Source: JBBCJM01 sp037190175 (GTDB taxonomy: Bacteria; Pseudomonadota; Alphaproteobacteria; Rhodobacterales; Rhodobacteraceae). From it: a DNA stretch of 31,253 nucleotides. Positions 7,355 to 13,738 of this stretch are shown here, one piece after another. Both the position numbers and the translations under genes were made by a program. The stretch spans positions 1 through 31,253 of the forward strand of contig JBBCJM010000034.1 in assembly GCA_037190175.1 (NCBI GenBank). The letters run 5' to 3'. Under the pieces are notes generated by a model that was given only the letters and a program-made list of their open reading frames with translations, ran no database searches and was not told the origin of the DNA. How positions within the stretch are numbered: position 1 is the first letter of the stretch; each line of letters opens with the position of its first letter.

Positions 7355-8074
7355 TCAGCCCGCCGCCGCGATCCGGCCCGGCGCGGCCATCTGCACCGGC
7401 GCCGGGTCGCGCAGCACATAGCCGCGGCCCCAGACGGTCTCGATGTAGTTCTCGCCCCCCGTGGCCTCGGCCAGCTTCTTGCGCAGCTTGCAGACGAAGA
7501 CGTCGATGATCTTCAGCTCGGGCTCGTCCATCCCGCCGTAGAGGTGGTTCAGGAACATCTCCTTGGTCAGCGTGGTGCCCTTGCGCAGGCTGAGCAGCTC
7601 CAGCATCTGGTATTCCTTGCCGGTCAGATGCACCGCCTTGCCCTCGGCCTCCACCGTCTTGGCGTCCAGGTTGACCGCGATCTTGCCGGTGCGGATGACC
7701 GATTGCGAATGCCCCTTGGATCGGCGGATTATCGCGTGGATGCGGGCGACCAGTTCCTCGCGGTGGAAGGGTTTGGTCAGGTAATCGTCGGCGCCGAAGC
7801 CGAATCCCTTCAGCTTGCTGTCGGTGTCGTCGGAGCCGGAGAGAATCAGGATCGGCGTCTCAACCCGCGCCAGGCGCAGCTGCCGCAGCACGTCGTGGCC
7901 GGACATGTCGGGCAGGTTGAGGTCCAGCAGGATCAGATCGTAGTCGTAGAGCTTCGCCAGGTCGATCCCGTCCTCGCCCAGATCGGTGCAATAGACGTTG
8001 AGGTTGGCGTGGGTCAGCATCAGTTCGATGCTGCGCGAGGTGGTGGGGTCGTCCTCGACCAGAAGGATGCGCAT
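7355..8074 (-). CDS. ctrA: Cell cycle response regulator CtrA
   Basis: A 239-residue OmpR/PhoB-type response regulator. The receiver domain has acidic residues E7, D8 and D9, the phosphoacceptor D51 in LLDLNLPDMSGHD, and K101 in LTKPFH. The C-terminal winged helix carries LTGKEYQMLELLSLRKGTTL and ETVWGRGYVLRDP, very close to the Caulobacter CtrA pattern. In Caulobacter it controls replication initiation, division and motility genes; in Rhodobacterales it is mainly linked to motility, gene transfer agent and stress traits and is usually not essential. Upstream lies sciP, whose product restrains CtrA. Two GTTAAC sites lie 31-61 bp ahead of the start and could be autoregulatory. Confidence 0.96.
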   Translation of the reverse strand: MRILLVEDDPTTSRSIELMLTHANLNVYCTDLGEDGIDLAKLYDYDLILLDLNLPDMSGHDVLRQLRLARVETPILILSGSDDTDSKLKGFGFGADDYLTKPFHREELVARIHAIIRRSKGHSQSVIRTGKIAVNLDAKTVEAEGKAVHLTGKEYQMLELLSLRKGTTLTKEMFLNHLYGGMDEPELKIIDVFVCKLRKKLAEATGGENYIETVWGRGYVLRDPAPVQMAAPGRIAAAG

Positions 8075-8103
8075 CCGACGTCTCCGCTTGGGCCAGTCTG
8101 TCC

Positions 8104-8134
8104 GTTAACGACACTTGCGGGTGTAAAGGTTAAC
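8104..8134 (-). promoter_or_regulatory. Paired GTTAAC sites upstream of ctrA
   Basis: Two identical palindromes GTTAAC (8104-8109 and 8129-8134) lie 25 bp apart in the 97-bp sciP-ctrA gap. CtrA recognises TTAA half sites (TTAA-N7-TTAA as the full box). The spacing here is not the canonical one, so these may be half sites for autoregulation. This rests on motif recognition only. Confidence 0.35.
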
Positions 8135-8166
8135 GCCGGGTTATTCTGCCCAGGATTGCCGCGGAA

Positions 8167-8181
8167 ACAACTTAAAGTTGT
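8167..8181. repeat. Perfect palindrome over the sciP stop
   Basis: ACAACTT-A-AAGTTGT is a perfect 7+1+7 inverted repeat which includes the TAA stop of sciP (8172-8174) and a central TTAA. It could be a protein-binding site or a small RNA stem near the sciP 3' end. It is A/T-rich compared with its surroundings. Confidence 0.5.
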
Positions 8182-8450
8182 CGATATTTCTGGATCGCGG
8201 TGACTTTCAGCGCCTTCTCGCCGTGCGTCTCCACCGCCCTGCGCCACAGCCCGAACTCCTCGGCCGAAAGCGCGTAACGCTCCAGCGCCTCGGCCTCGGA
8301 GATCAGCCCATGCACCACCGCCCGCACCACCACCGCCTTGCGGCTGGCCACCCAGCGGGTGGTGTCGGCCGCCGGCAGGTCGGCGCGGGTCAGCACGCTG
8401 CCGTCCGGCAGGGTGACCTGGCGCGGCCCGTCCACACGCTTGAGATACAT
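8172..8450 (-). CDS. sciP: CtrA inhibitor SciP (DUF1153)
   Basis: A 92-residue protein starting MYLKRVDGPRQVTLPDG, followed by TRADLPAADTTRWVASRKAV and a predicted helix-turn-helix region with ALSAEEFGLWRRAVETHG. This is the DUF1153 family, whose Caulobacter member SciP binds DNA-bound CtrA and blocks its recruitment of RNA polymerase. The ATG at 8450 fits the family N-terminus. The in-frame ATG at 8477 has a better ribosome-binding site (AGGGTGAGCAGG directly before it), so a nine-residue longer form is possible. It lies 97 bp upstream of ctrA on the same strand, which makes co-regulation of activator and inhibitor plausible. The region ahead is shared with divergent mnmA. Confidence 0.88.
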   Translation of the reverse strand: MYLKRVDGPRQVTLPDGSVLTRADLPAADTTRWVASRKAVVVRAVVHGLISEAEALERYALSAEEFGLWRRAVETHGEKALKVTAIQKYRQL

Positions 8451-8501
8451 CGCACGACCCCGGCTGCCGCTCTCCATCCTGCTCACCCTGACCTGTCACG
8501 C

Positions 8502-8516
8502 TTAAGCAACGATGAA
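8502..8516. promoter_or_regulatory. Near-consensus CtrA box between sciP and mnmA
   Basis: TTAA-GCAACGA-TGAA matches the CtrA full box TTAA-N7-TTAA with one mismatch. It lies in the divergent sciP-mnmA gap, 52 bp ahead of the sciP start. CtrA is known to control sciP in Caulobacter, so this is a sensible place for it. Prediction by eye. Confidence 0.4.
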
Positions 8517-8524
8517 ACTGCTGG

Positions 8525-8552
8525 TTGTCTCTACCTAGCATTTTCCTATATT
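8525..8552 (+). promoter_or_regulatory. Candidate sigma-70 promoter of mnmA
   Basis: TTGTCT (8525-8530) and TATATT (8547-8552) are separated by 16 bp and stand 24 bp before the mnmA ATG. The TATATT is conspicuous in this GC-rich context. A GGAGAGG ribosome-binding site (8564-8571 region) follows. Confidence 0.5.
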
Positions 8553-8575
8553 CTCCGCGTTCCCGGAGAGGTTCC

Positions 8576-9712
8576 ATGCGCGACTTGCCGCTCAACTCGC
8601 TCGGCCTGCCAAAGGCCCCGGCCGACACGCGCGTGGTGGTGGCGATGTCGGGGGGCGTGGATTCGTCCGTGGTCGCGGCCATGCTGAAGGACCAGGGCTA
8701 CGACGTGGTGGGGGTCACGCTGCAACTCTACGACCACGGCGCGGCCCTGGCCAAGAAGGGCGCCTGCTGCGCGGGGCGCGACATCCACGACGCGCGGCGG
8801 GTGGCCGAGGCGATGGGCTTCCCGCATTATGTGCTCGACTATGAAAACATCTTCCGCGAGGCGGTGATCGACGAATTCGCCGACGCCTATCTGGCCGGCG
8901 CGACCCCGGTGCCCTGCATCCGCTGCAACGAGCGGGTGAAGTTCAAGGACCTGTTGGCGACCGCCCGGGACCTCGACGCCGACTGCATGGCGACGGGGCA
9001 CTACATCCGCCGCGAGGTCGGGCCTTCGGGGCCGGAACTGCACCGGGCGGCGGACCCCGCGCGCGACCAGTCGTATTTCCTGTTCTCGACCACGCCGGAG
9101 CAGCTGGCCTTCCTGCGCTTCCCGCTGGGGGGGCTGGCGTCCAAGGCCGAGACCCGGGCCTTGGCCGCGAAATACGGGCTGCCGGTGGCCGACAAGCCCG
9201 ACAGCCAGGACATCTGCTTCGTCCCCGACGGCAACTACGCCGCGGTGATCGAGAAGCTGCGCCCCGGCGCGGCGGATCCGGGCGAGATCGTGGACCTCGA
9301 CGGCCGGGTGCTGGGGCAGCACCGCGGGGTGATCCACTACACCGTGGGGCAAAGGAAGGGGCTGGGGATCGGCGGGCTCTCCGACCCGCTCTACGTGGTG
9401 CGGCTGGATCCCGCCGCCCGCCGGGTGGTGGTGGGGCCGAAGGAGGCGCTGGCCACCCGCCGCGTGCCCCTGCGCGAGGTGAACTGGCTGGGCGACGCGG
9501 CCCTGGACAGCCGCCCGGAATGGGAGGTGCTGGCCCGCGTCCGCTCCACCCGCGAACCGAAGCCCGCGATCCTGCGCGCCCTGCCGGGGGGCGAAGCCGA
9601 GGCCGAACTGCTGTCGCCCGAGGAAGGCGTCAGCCCCGGGCAGGCCTGCGTGTTCTACGCGCCGGAGGGCACCCGGGTGCTGGGCGGCGGGTGGATCTGG
9701 CGGGGGCGGTAG
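8576..9712 (+). CDS. mnmA: tRNA-specific 2-thiouridylase MnmA
   Basis: A 378-residue enzyme that thiolates uridine 34 in the wobble position of tRNA-Lys, tRNA-Glu and tRNA-Gln, using ATP and sulfur from the IscS relay. The ATP-pyrophosphatase P-loop is SGGVDSS at 25-31. C114 in PCIRCN is the nucleophile and C214 in DICFV the persulfide-carrying partner, by comparison with E. coli. The HGAALAKKGACC segment after LQLYD is of the form common in alphaproteobacteria. The start at 8576 is chosen because GGAGAGG stands directly before it and because upstream in-frame sequence overlaps the promoter. It is monocistronic, divergent from sciP and convergent with lpxB. Confidence 0.96.
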   Translation: MRDLPLNSLGLPKAPADTRVVVAMSGGVDSSVVAAMLKDQGYDVVGVTLQLYDHGAALAKKGACCAGRDIHDARRVAEAMGFPHYVLDYENIFREAVIDEFADAYLAGATPVPCIRCNERVKFKDLLATARDLDADCMATGHYIRREVGPSGPELHRAADPARDQSYFLFSTTPEQLAFLRFPLGGLASKAETRALAAKYGLPVADKPDSQDICFVPDGNYAAVIEKLRPGAADPGEIVDLDGRVLGQHRGVIHYTVGQRKGLGIGGLSDPLYVVRLDPAARRVVVGPKEALATRRVPLREVNWLGDAALDSRPEWEVLARVRSTREPKPAILRALPGGEAEAELLSPEEGVSPGQACVFYAPEGTRVLGGGWIWRGR

Positions 9713-9732
9713 GGTGCGTGATTTCACGCACC
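9713..9732. terminator. Bidirectional hairpin between mnmA and lpxB
   Basis: GGTGCGTGA-TT-TCACGCACC is a perfect 9-bp inverted repeat filling the 24-bp gap between the convergent stops of mnmA (9712) and lpxB (9737). Its position makes it a likely shared terminator, although neither strand has a long T run. Confidence 0.6.
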
Positions 9733-9736
9733 GCCC

Positions 9737-10861
9737 CTATAACACCCCCATCACCGACCGCGCCGCGCGCAGCCCCGGGGCCTCGCCCCCCCGCCCCAGC
9801 CGCTCCATCGTCACCGCCATCGCCTTATCCTGCTTCGCCCGCGCCGCGGGATCGGTCAGCAGGCGGGCCAGCGCGGGGGCGATCCGCGCCGCGCGGCACT
9901 CCGGCCCGATGAACTCCGGCACCGCCCGGGTCTCGCTGACCAGGTTGACCAGCGTCACCGTGTCCACCCGCGCCATCCGCCGCATCAGCCACAGGGTCAG
10001 GGGGTGCATGTCGTAGGCGATCACCATCGGGCAGCCCGCCGCGGCCAGTTCCAGCGACACGGTGCCCGAGGCCGCCAGCGCCACGTCCGCCGCCGCGAAG
10101 GCGCCGCGCTTCAGGCCGGGCTCCTCGACCAGCCGGGGGCGCACCGGCCAGTGCTCCACCGCCTGCACCACCAGATCGCGCACCGAAGGCACCACCGGCA
10201 GCGCCACCCGCAGGTCGGGGAAGCGCGGTTTCAGGAGGCTGAGCGTGGTTCCGATCACCGGGGCCAGCCGGCCGACCTCTCCCCGGCGCGAGCCCGGCAG
10301 CGCCAGGATCAGCGGCCCCTCGCCGGCCCAGGCCCGCCGCTCGGCCTCGCTGGCCCGTGGCTCGGCCACCACCGGATGGCCCACGAAGTCGCAGGTCATC
10401 CCGGCCGCGGTCATGAAGGGCGGCTCGAACGGCAGCAGCGCCAGAACGTGGTCGATCACCCGCGCCATCCTGGCCGCCCGCCCCGGCCGCCAGGCCCAGA
10501 CCGAGGGCGCGACATAGTGGATGGTGCGGATGCCCGGGTTGGCCGCCCGCACCAGCCCGGCCAGCCGCAGGCTGAAATCAGGGCTGTCGATGGTGATCAG
10601 CGCCGCCGGCGGGTCGGCCAGCACCGCGGCGGCCGTCTGGTGCAGGCGGCGGCGCAGGTGCAGGTATTTCGGCAGCACCTCGGCGATGCCCATGACCGAC
10701 AGGTCCTGCATGGGGTAGAGGCTTTCCAGCCCCTCCGCCTGCATCGCCGGGCCGCCGACGCCGGCGAATTCCACCCCCGGCTCCAGCGCCTTCAGCCCCG
10801 CCATCAGCGCCGCGCCCAGCCGGTCGCCCGAGGGCTCGCCGGCCAGAAGATAGAGCTTCAC
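9737..10861 (-). CDS. lpxB: Lipid-A-disaccharide synthase LpxB
   Basis: A 374-residue GT-19 family glycosyltransferase that condenses 2,3-diacylglucosamine-1-phosphate with its UDP form to make the lipid A disaccharide at the inner membrane. Recognisable parts are LYLLAGEPSGDRLGAALM at the N-terminus, VGGPAM, IDSPDFSLRLA, HYVAPSVWAW, LPGSRRGEVGRL and ASGTVSLELAAAGCPMVIAY. The start is GTG 10861, overlapping the lpxI stop as GTGA; a longer reading upstream would only shadow lpxI. It is the last gene of the envelope cluster and directly follows the enzyme that makes one of its two substrates. Confidence 0.96.
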   Translation of the reverse strand: MKLYLLAGEPSGDRLGAALMAGLKALEPGVEFAGVGGPAMQAEGLESLYPMQDLSVMGIAEVLPKYLHLRRRLHQTAAAVLADPPAALITIDSPDFSLRLAGLVRAANPGIRTIHYVAPSVWAWRPGRAARMARVIDHVLALLPFEPPFMTAAGMTCDFVGHPVVAEPRASEAERRAWAGEGPLILALPGSRRGEVGRLAPVIGTTLSLLKPRFPDLRVALPVVPSVRDLVVQAVEHWPVRPRLVEEPGLKRGAFAAADVALAASGTVSLELAAAGCPMVIAYDMHPLTLWLMRRMARVDTVTLVNLVSETRAVPEFIGPECRAARIAPALARLLTDPAARAKQDKAMAVTMERLGRGGEAPGLRAARSVMGVL

Positions 10862-11649
10862 GCCCGCGCCCACAGGAACAGGCCCCGCGCCTCGGCCTCC
10901 CTCCGCATCGCCGGCAGGTCCAGGCAGATCACCTGCCCGGCGGCCCAGGCGATGCCGGAGAGCCCGGCCGCGGCCGCCCGCCGCACCGTCTCGGGCCCCA
11001 GGGTGGGCAGGTCGATGCGCAGGTCCTGCCCGGGCTTGGCGGCCTTGTAGAGCAGGCCCCCCGCGGGCCGGTCGCCCATCGCCGCCACCTGCGCCAGCAT
11101 GGCGTCGGTGCCGGGCAGCGCCTCCACCGCCAGGCAGAGCCCCCGGGCCACCACGCAGCCCTGCCCCACGTCCACCCGGCCCAGCGCCGCCACGATCCCC
11201 GCCGCCCGCACCGCGTCGGCATCGTCCTGCGGGGTCACGGCGCCGGCATGTACCCCCTCGCCCGGCAGCAGCGCGGGGGCGATCTCGGCCGCGCCCACGA
11301 CCGAAAGCCCCGCCTCCTCGAAGATCGCGATGACCTCGCGCAGGGTGGCGTCGTCGCCCTGCCCCATCGCCGCCAGCAGCCGGGGTACCATCTGCGCGGT
11401 GGCGGGGTCGAAGAGCGAGGGCTCCAGCCGCGGCCGCCGCACCGCGCCGGCGAAGACCACCCTTCCAACCCCACGGTCCAGGAGATCGTGGAGAAAGGGC
11501 ACCAGCCGCTCCACCCGGAACATCACATCGGGGCTCAACCCCTCGGGCGCAAAGCCCTCCAGCGCGCAAACCAGCGGGCGCCCGGGCATCGTCGCCACCA
11601 GCGCCGCCGGCAGCGCGCCCTGCCCGGCGATCAGCGCGGCCGCGCTCAT
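10858..11649 (-). CDS. lpxI: UDP-2,3-diacylglucosamine pyrophosphatase LpxI
   Basis: A 263-residue protein of the former DUF1009 family, which hydrolyses UDP-2,3-diacylglucosamine to lipid X and UMP in alphaproteobacteria, replacing the unrelated LpxH. Visible family segments are LIAGQGALPAAL at the N-terminus, RVERLVPFLHDLLDRGVGRV, FAGAVRRPRLEP and the C-terminal GLLYKAAKPGQDLRIDLPTL and GPETVRRAAAAGLSGIAW. The ATG (11649) overlaps the lpxA stop by 4 bp and the stop overlaps the lpxB GTG by 4 bp, so translation is likely coupled through all three genes. Confidence 0.94.
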   Translation of the reverse strand: MSAAALIAGQGALPAALVATMPGRPLVCALEGFAPEGLSPDVMFRVERLVPFLHDLLDRGVGRVVFAGAVRRPRLEPSLFDPATAQMVPRLLAAMGQGDDATLREVIAIFEEAGLSVVGAAEIAPALLPGEGVHAGAVTPQDDADAVRAAGIVAALGRVDVGQGCVVARGLCLAVEALPGTDAMLAQVAAMGDRPAGGLLYKAAKPGQDLRIDLPTLGPETVRRAAAAGLSGIAWAAGQVICLDLPAMRREAEARGLFLWARA

Positions 11650-12440
11650 TTGGGGGTCAGGAAGCTGCGGTCGCTGGCCGACAGGATGAAATCCGTGACC
11701 TCACGCACATGGCGGCTGTCGGTCTCGTCATGCAGGCGGCGGGCGCGGTCCAGGAACGACCCCTCCCCCTGCGCCAGCATCTGATAGGCGGCGCGCAGGG
11801 CGGTGATCTCGGAGCGTTCCACCCCCCGCCGCTTCAGCCCCACCAGGTTCAGCCCGTCCAGCTCGCCCCGTGGCGCCTGCACCAGGCCGTAGGGGATCAC
11901 GTCGTTGGTCACCATGGTGACCGCGCCGATGATGGCGCCGCGGCCGATCCGCACCCACTGGTGCACGCCGGAAAGCCCGCCCACGATCACGTCGTCGCCC
12001 AGCACGCAATGGCCGGCGATCGCCACGTTGTTGACCAGGATCACCCGGTCGCCGATCTGGCTGTCGTGCCCCACATGGGCGCCGGTCATGATCAGGCAGT
12101 CGTCGCCCACGCGCGTCACCCCGCCGCCGCCCTCGGTGCCGGTGTTCAGCGTGGCGCCCTCGCGGATGCGGCAGCGGCGGCCGATCGCCAGCCGCGTGCG
12201 CTCGCCCTTGTACTTCAGGTCCTGCGGCACCTCGCCCACGCAGGCGAAGGGCCAGATCGTGCTCCCCTCGCCCACCTCGGTCCAGCCGGTGACCACGGCG
12301 TGGGACTTCACGGTGACGCCCGCGCCCAGCACGACCTCGGCCCCGACCAGCGAGAAGGGCCCCACCACGCAGCCCGGCCCGATGGCCGCGCCATCCTCGA
12401 CCACGGCCGAGGGGTGGATGCGGGCGGAGCCGTCGATCAT
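11646..12440 (-). CDS. lpxA: UDP-N-acetylglucosamine O-acyltransferase LpxA
   Basis: A 264-residue left-handed beta-helix acyltransferase that adds the first hydroxyacyl chain from acyl carrier protein to UDP-GlcNAc, the first step of lipid A synthesis. Hexapeptide repeats start with IHPSAVVEDGAAIGPGCVVG. The catalytic histidine is H125, in MTGAHVGHDSQIG. The C-terminal helical part includes the family segment LNLVGLKRRG. ATG 12440 overlaps the fabZ stop by one base (TGATG). The gene order fabZ-lpxA is ancient and shared with many Gram-negative bacteria. Confidence 0.97.
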   Translation of the reverse strand: MIDGSARIHPSAVVEDGAAIGPGCVVGPFSLVGAEVVLGAGVTVKSHAVVTGWTEVGEGSTIWPFACVGEVPQDLKYKGERTRLAIGRRCRIREGATLNTGTEGGGGVTRVGDDCLIMTGAHVGHDSQIGDRVILVNNVAIAGHCVLGDDVIVGGLSGVHQWVRIGRGAIIGAVTMVTNDVIPYGLVQAPRGELDGLNLVGLKRRGVERSEITALRAAYQMLAQGEGSFLDRARRLHDETDSRHVREVTDFILSASDRSFLTPK

Positions 12441-12919
12441 CAGGCGGCCTTCGGCAGGTCGAACATGGCGGTGAAGGTGGCCTCGGCGGCCAGTTCGCCC
12501 TCCACCCGGGCCTGGCCCTCGAACTTCCACACCTTGCCGCCGCCGCGCAGCGCCCGCACATGCAGCTCCAGCACGTCGCCCGGCACCACCTTGCGGCGGA
12601 ACTTGGCGCCCTCCACCCCCATGAAGAAGACCACGGCGCCCTTGTCCACCAGGTCCATCGACAGGCCCACCAGCACCCCGGCGGTCTGGGCCATCGCCTC
12701 GATGATCATCACGCCCGGCAGGATCGGCAGGGCGGGGAAATGGCCCTGGAACTGCGGCTCGTTGAAGGTCAGGTTCTTGATGCCGACGCAGGAGACATGC
12801 GGCACCACCTCGCGCACCTTGTCGACCAGCAGGAAGGGATAGCGATGCGGGATGATCCGCTGGATCAGCGCAAGGTCGGCGGTTCCGCCCGCCGCTCCGG
12901 CCACGCCCGTATCGTTCAT
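12440..12919 (-). CDS. fabZ: 3-hydroxyacyl-ACP dehydratase FabZ
   Basis: A 159-residue hot-dog-fold dehydratase that makes trans-2-enoyl-ACP from 3-hydroxyacyl-ACP in fatty acid elongation. It competes with lipid A synthesis for 3-hydroxyacyl-ACP, which explains the linkage to lpxA. Catalytic H60 is in GHFPALPILPGV and E74 in IEAMAQ; PHRYPFLLVD is the usual N-terminal signature. The start ATG 12919 has GGGAGAAAGG before it; the frame is open for 22 more codons upstream but without a comparable site. A 35-bp hairpin lies about 100 bp upstream. A weak promoter-like pair (TTGTCC at 12985-12980, TAGCAA at 12962-12957, 17 bp apart) lies between hairpin and gene. Confidence 0.96.
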   Translation of the reverse strand: MNDTGVAGAAGGTADLALIQRIIPHRYPFLLVDKVREVVPHVSCVGIKNLTFNEPQFQGHFPALPILPGVMIIEAMAQTAGVLVGLSMDLVDKGAVVFFMGVEGAKFRRKVVPGDVLELHVRALRGGGKVWKFEGQARVEGELAAEATFTAMFDLPKAA

Positions 12920-13020
12920 GCCTTTCTCCCTGGCCAATCGTTCCGCCACCGCCGTCTTGCTAGCAACTCGCCATCCCGAGGACAAGCAGCGGGGCGGGGC
13001 CCGTGTTCCCGGCGGGGGCC

Positions 13021-13099
13021 GGGGCCGCTCATCAAGCCTGACGGCTTTCTTCGCTCCCCATGCCAGCGAAGAAAGCCGTCAGGCTTGTTGAGCGGCCCC
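13021..13099. repeat. Large near-perfect inverted repeat, 35-bp arms
   Basis: Left arm 13021-13055 and right arm 13065-13099 are reverse complements at 34 of 35 positions (one mismatch, 12 bases in from the outer end), with a 9-nt loop CCCCATGCC. It lies 6 bp past the skp/ompH stop and about 100 bp before fabZ. Transcripts in either direction would form a very stable stem. The arms contain AAGCCTGACGGCTTTCTTCG, whose AAGCC..GGCTT part is itself nearly self-complementary. It may be a terminator, an RNase III processing site, or a mobile palindromic repeat. A terminator here would uncouple fabZ-lpxA-lpxI-lpxB from the upstream genes. Confidence 0.9.
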
Positions 13100-13105
13100 C
13101 CTGGC

Positions 13106-13738
13106 TCAGGGGCTTGCCGGCGGATCCGCCTCCGGCGGCGCCTCGGGCTCGGGCTCCGGTTCCGGCGACAGGTCGCCCGCGCCGATGCGGGCGTCGATCC
13201 GGGTCACGGCGAGGTCGGTGATGTCGGCCACGTCGACGCTGAGGATCACCACCGACTGGTCCAGCACCGCCACCGCGCCCAGCTCGAACATCAGCTCGGC
13301 CACCACCGGCACCGCGGCGCGCAGGAAACGGGCGCGGTCCTCCTCCAGCGCGCGCTGGATGGCGTCGGACTTGGCGTCCTGCGTGGTGCGGATGCCCTCG
13401 ACCTTGACGTTGAACGCCTCGGCCAGCGCGCGGAACTCCTCGGCGGGCAGGTCGGGGCGGCGGGCGGTCAGCGCGCGCTCCTCGGCGTCGAGCTCGGCCT
13501 CGATCTCGCGGTTCTCGGCCAGCAGCGCCCGGTTCGCGGCATCGCGCCGCGCCATCGCCGCCTGGCCGAAGGCCGAACGCTCGAACAGCGCCTCCTGCCG
13601 CAGCACCACCACCGGCAGCGCGGGGCGCTGCGGCGGGGTGACGGCGGGCGGGGCCGGGGGCTGGGGCGGCGCGGCCTCCTGCGCCGCGGCCGGCCCGGCA
13701 AGGGCCAGCACCAGCAGGGCCTGGACCGCCCGGCGCAT
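13106..13738 (-). CDS. OmpH/Skp-family periplasmic chaperone
   Basis: A 210-residue protein with a signal peptide MRRAVQALLVLALAGPAAAQ and a predicted long alpha-helical hairpin (about 60-150), rich in Ala, Arg and Glu, as in Skp. Skp holds unfolded outer-membrane proteins in the periplasm and hands them to the BAM machinery. The family segment VAVLDQSVVILSVDVADITD (compare VVLDRSAVLYA in relatives) is near the C-terminus. The protein ends in an unusual acidic proline tail (SPEPEPEPEAPPEADPPAS). The ATG shares one base with the bamA stop, so the two are probably co-translated. The family is certain enough, but the sequence is diverged, so I give no gene symbol. Confidence 0.85.
   Translation of the reverse strand: MRRAVQALLVLALAGPAAAQEAAPPQPPAPPAVTPPQRPALPVVVLRQEALFERSAFGQAAMARRDAANRALLAENREIEAELDAEERALTARRPDLPAEEFRALAEAFNVKVEGIRTTQDAKSDAIQRALEEDRARFLRAAVPVVAELMFELGAVAVLDQSVVILSVDVADITDLAVTRIDARIGAGDLSPEPEPEPEAPPEADPPASP

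Noticed and set aside
3346..7421. Very long open frames on the plus strand opposite recG and ligA (about 900 and 700 codons)
   Set aside because: They are antisense shadows of GC-rich recG and ligA with Arg/Gly/His-rich composition and no domains. The same explains long plus-strand frames opposite rseP-dxr (16578-19331) and lpd (22259-23749).
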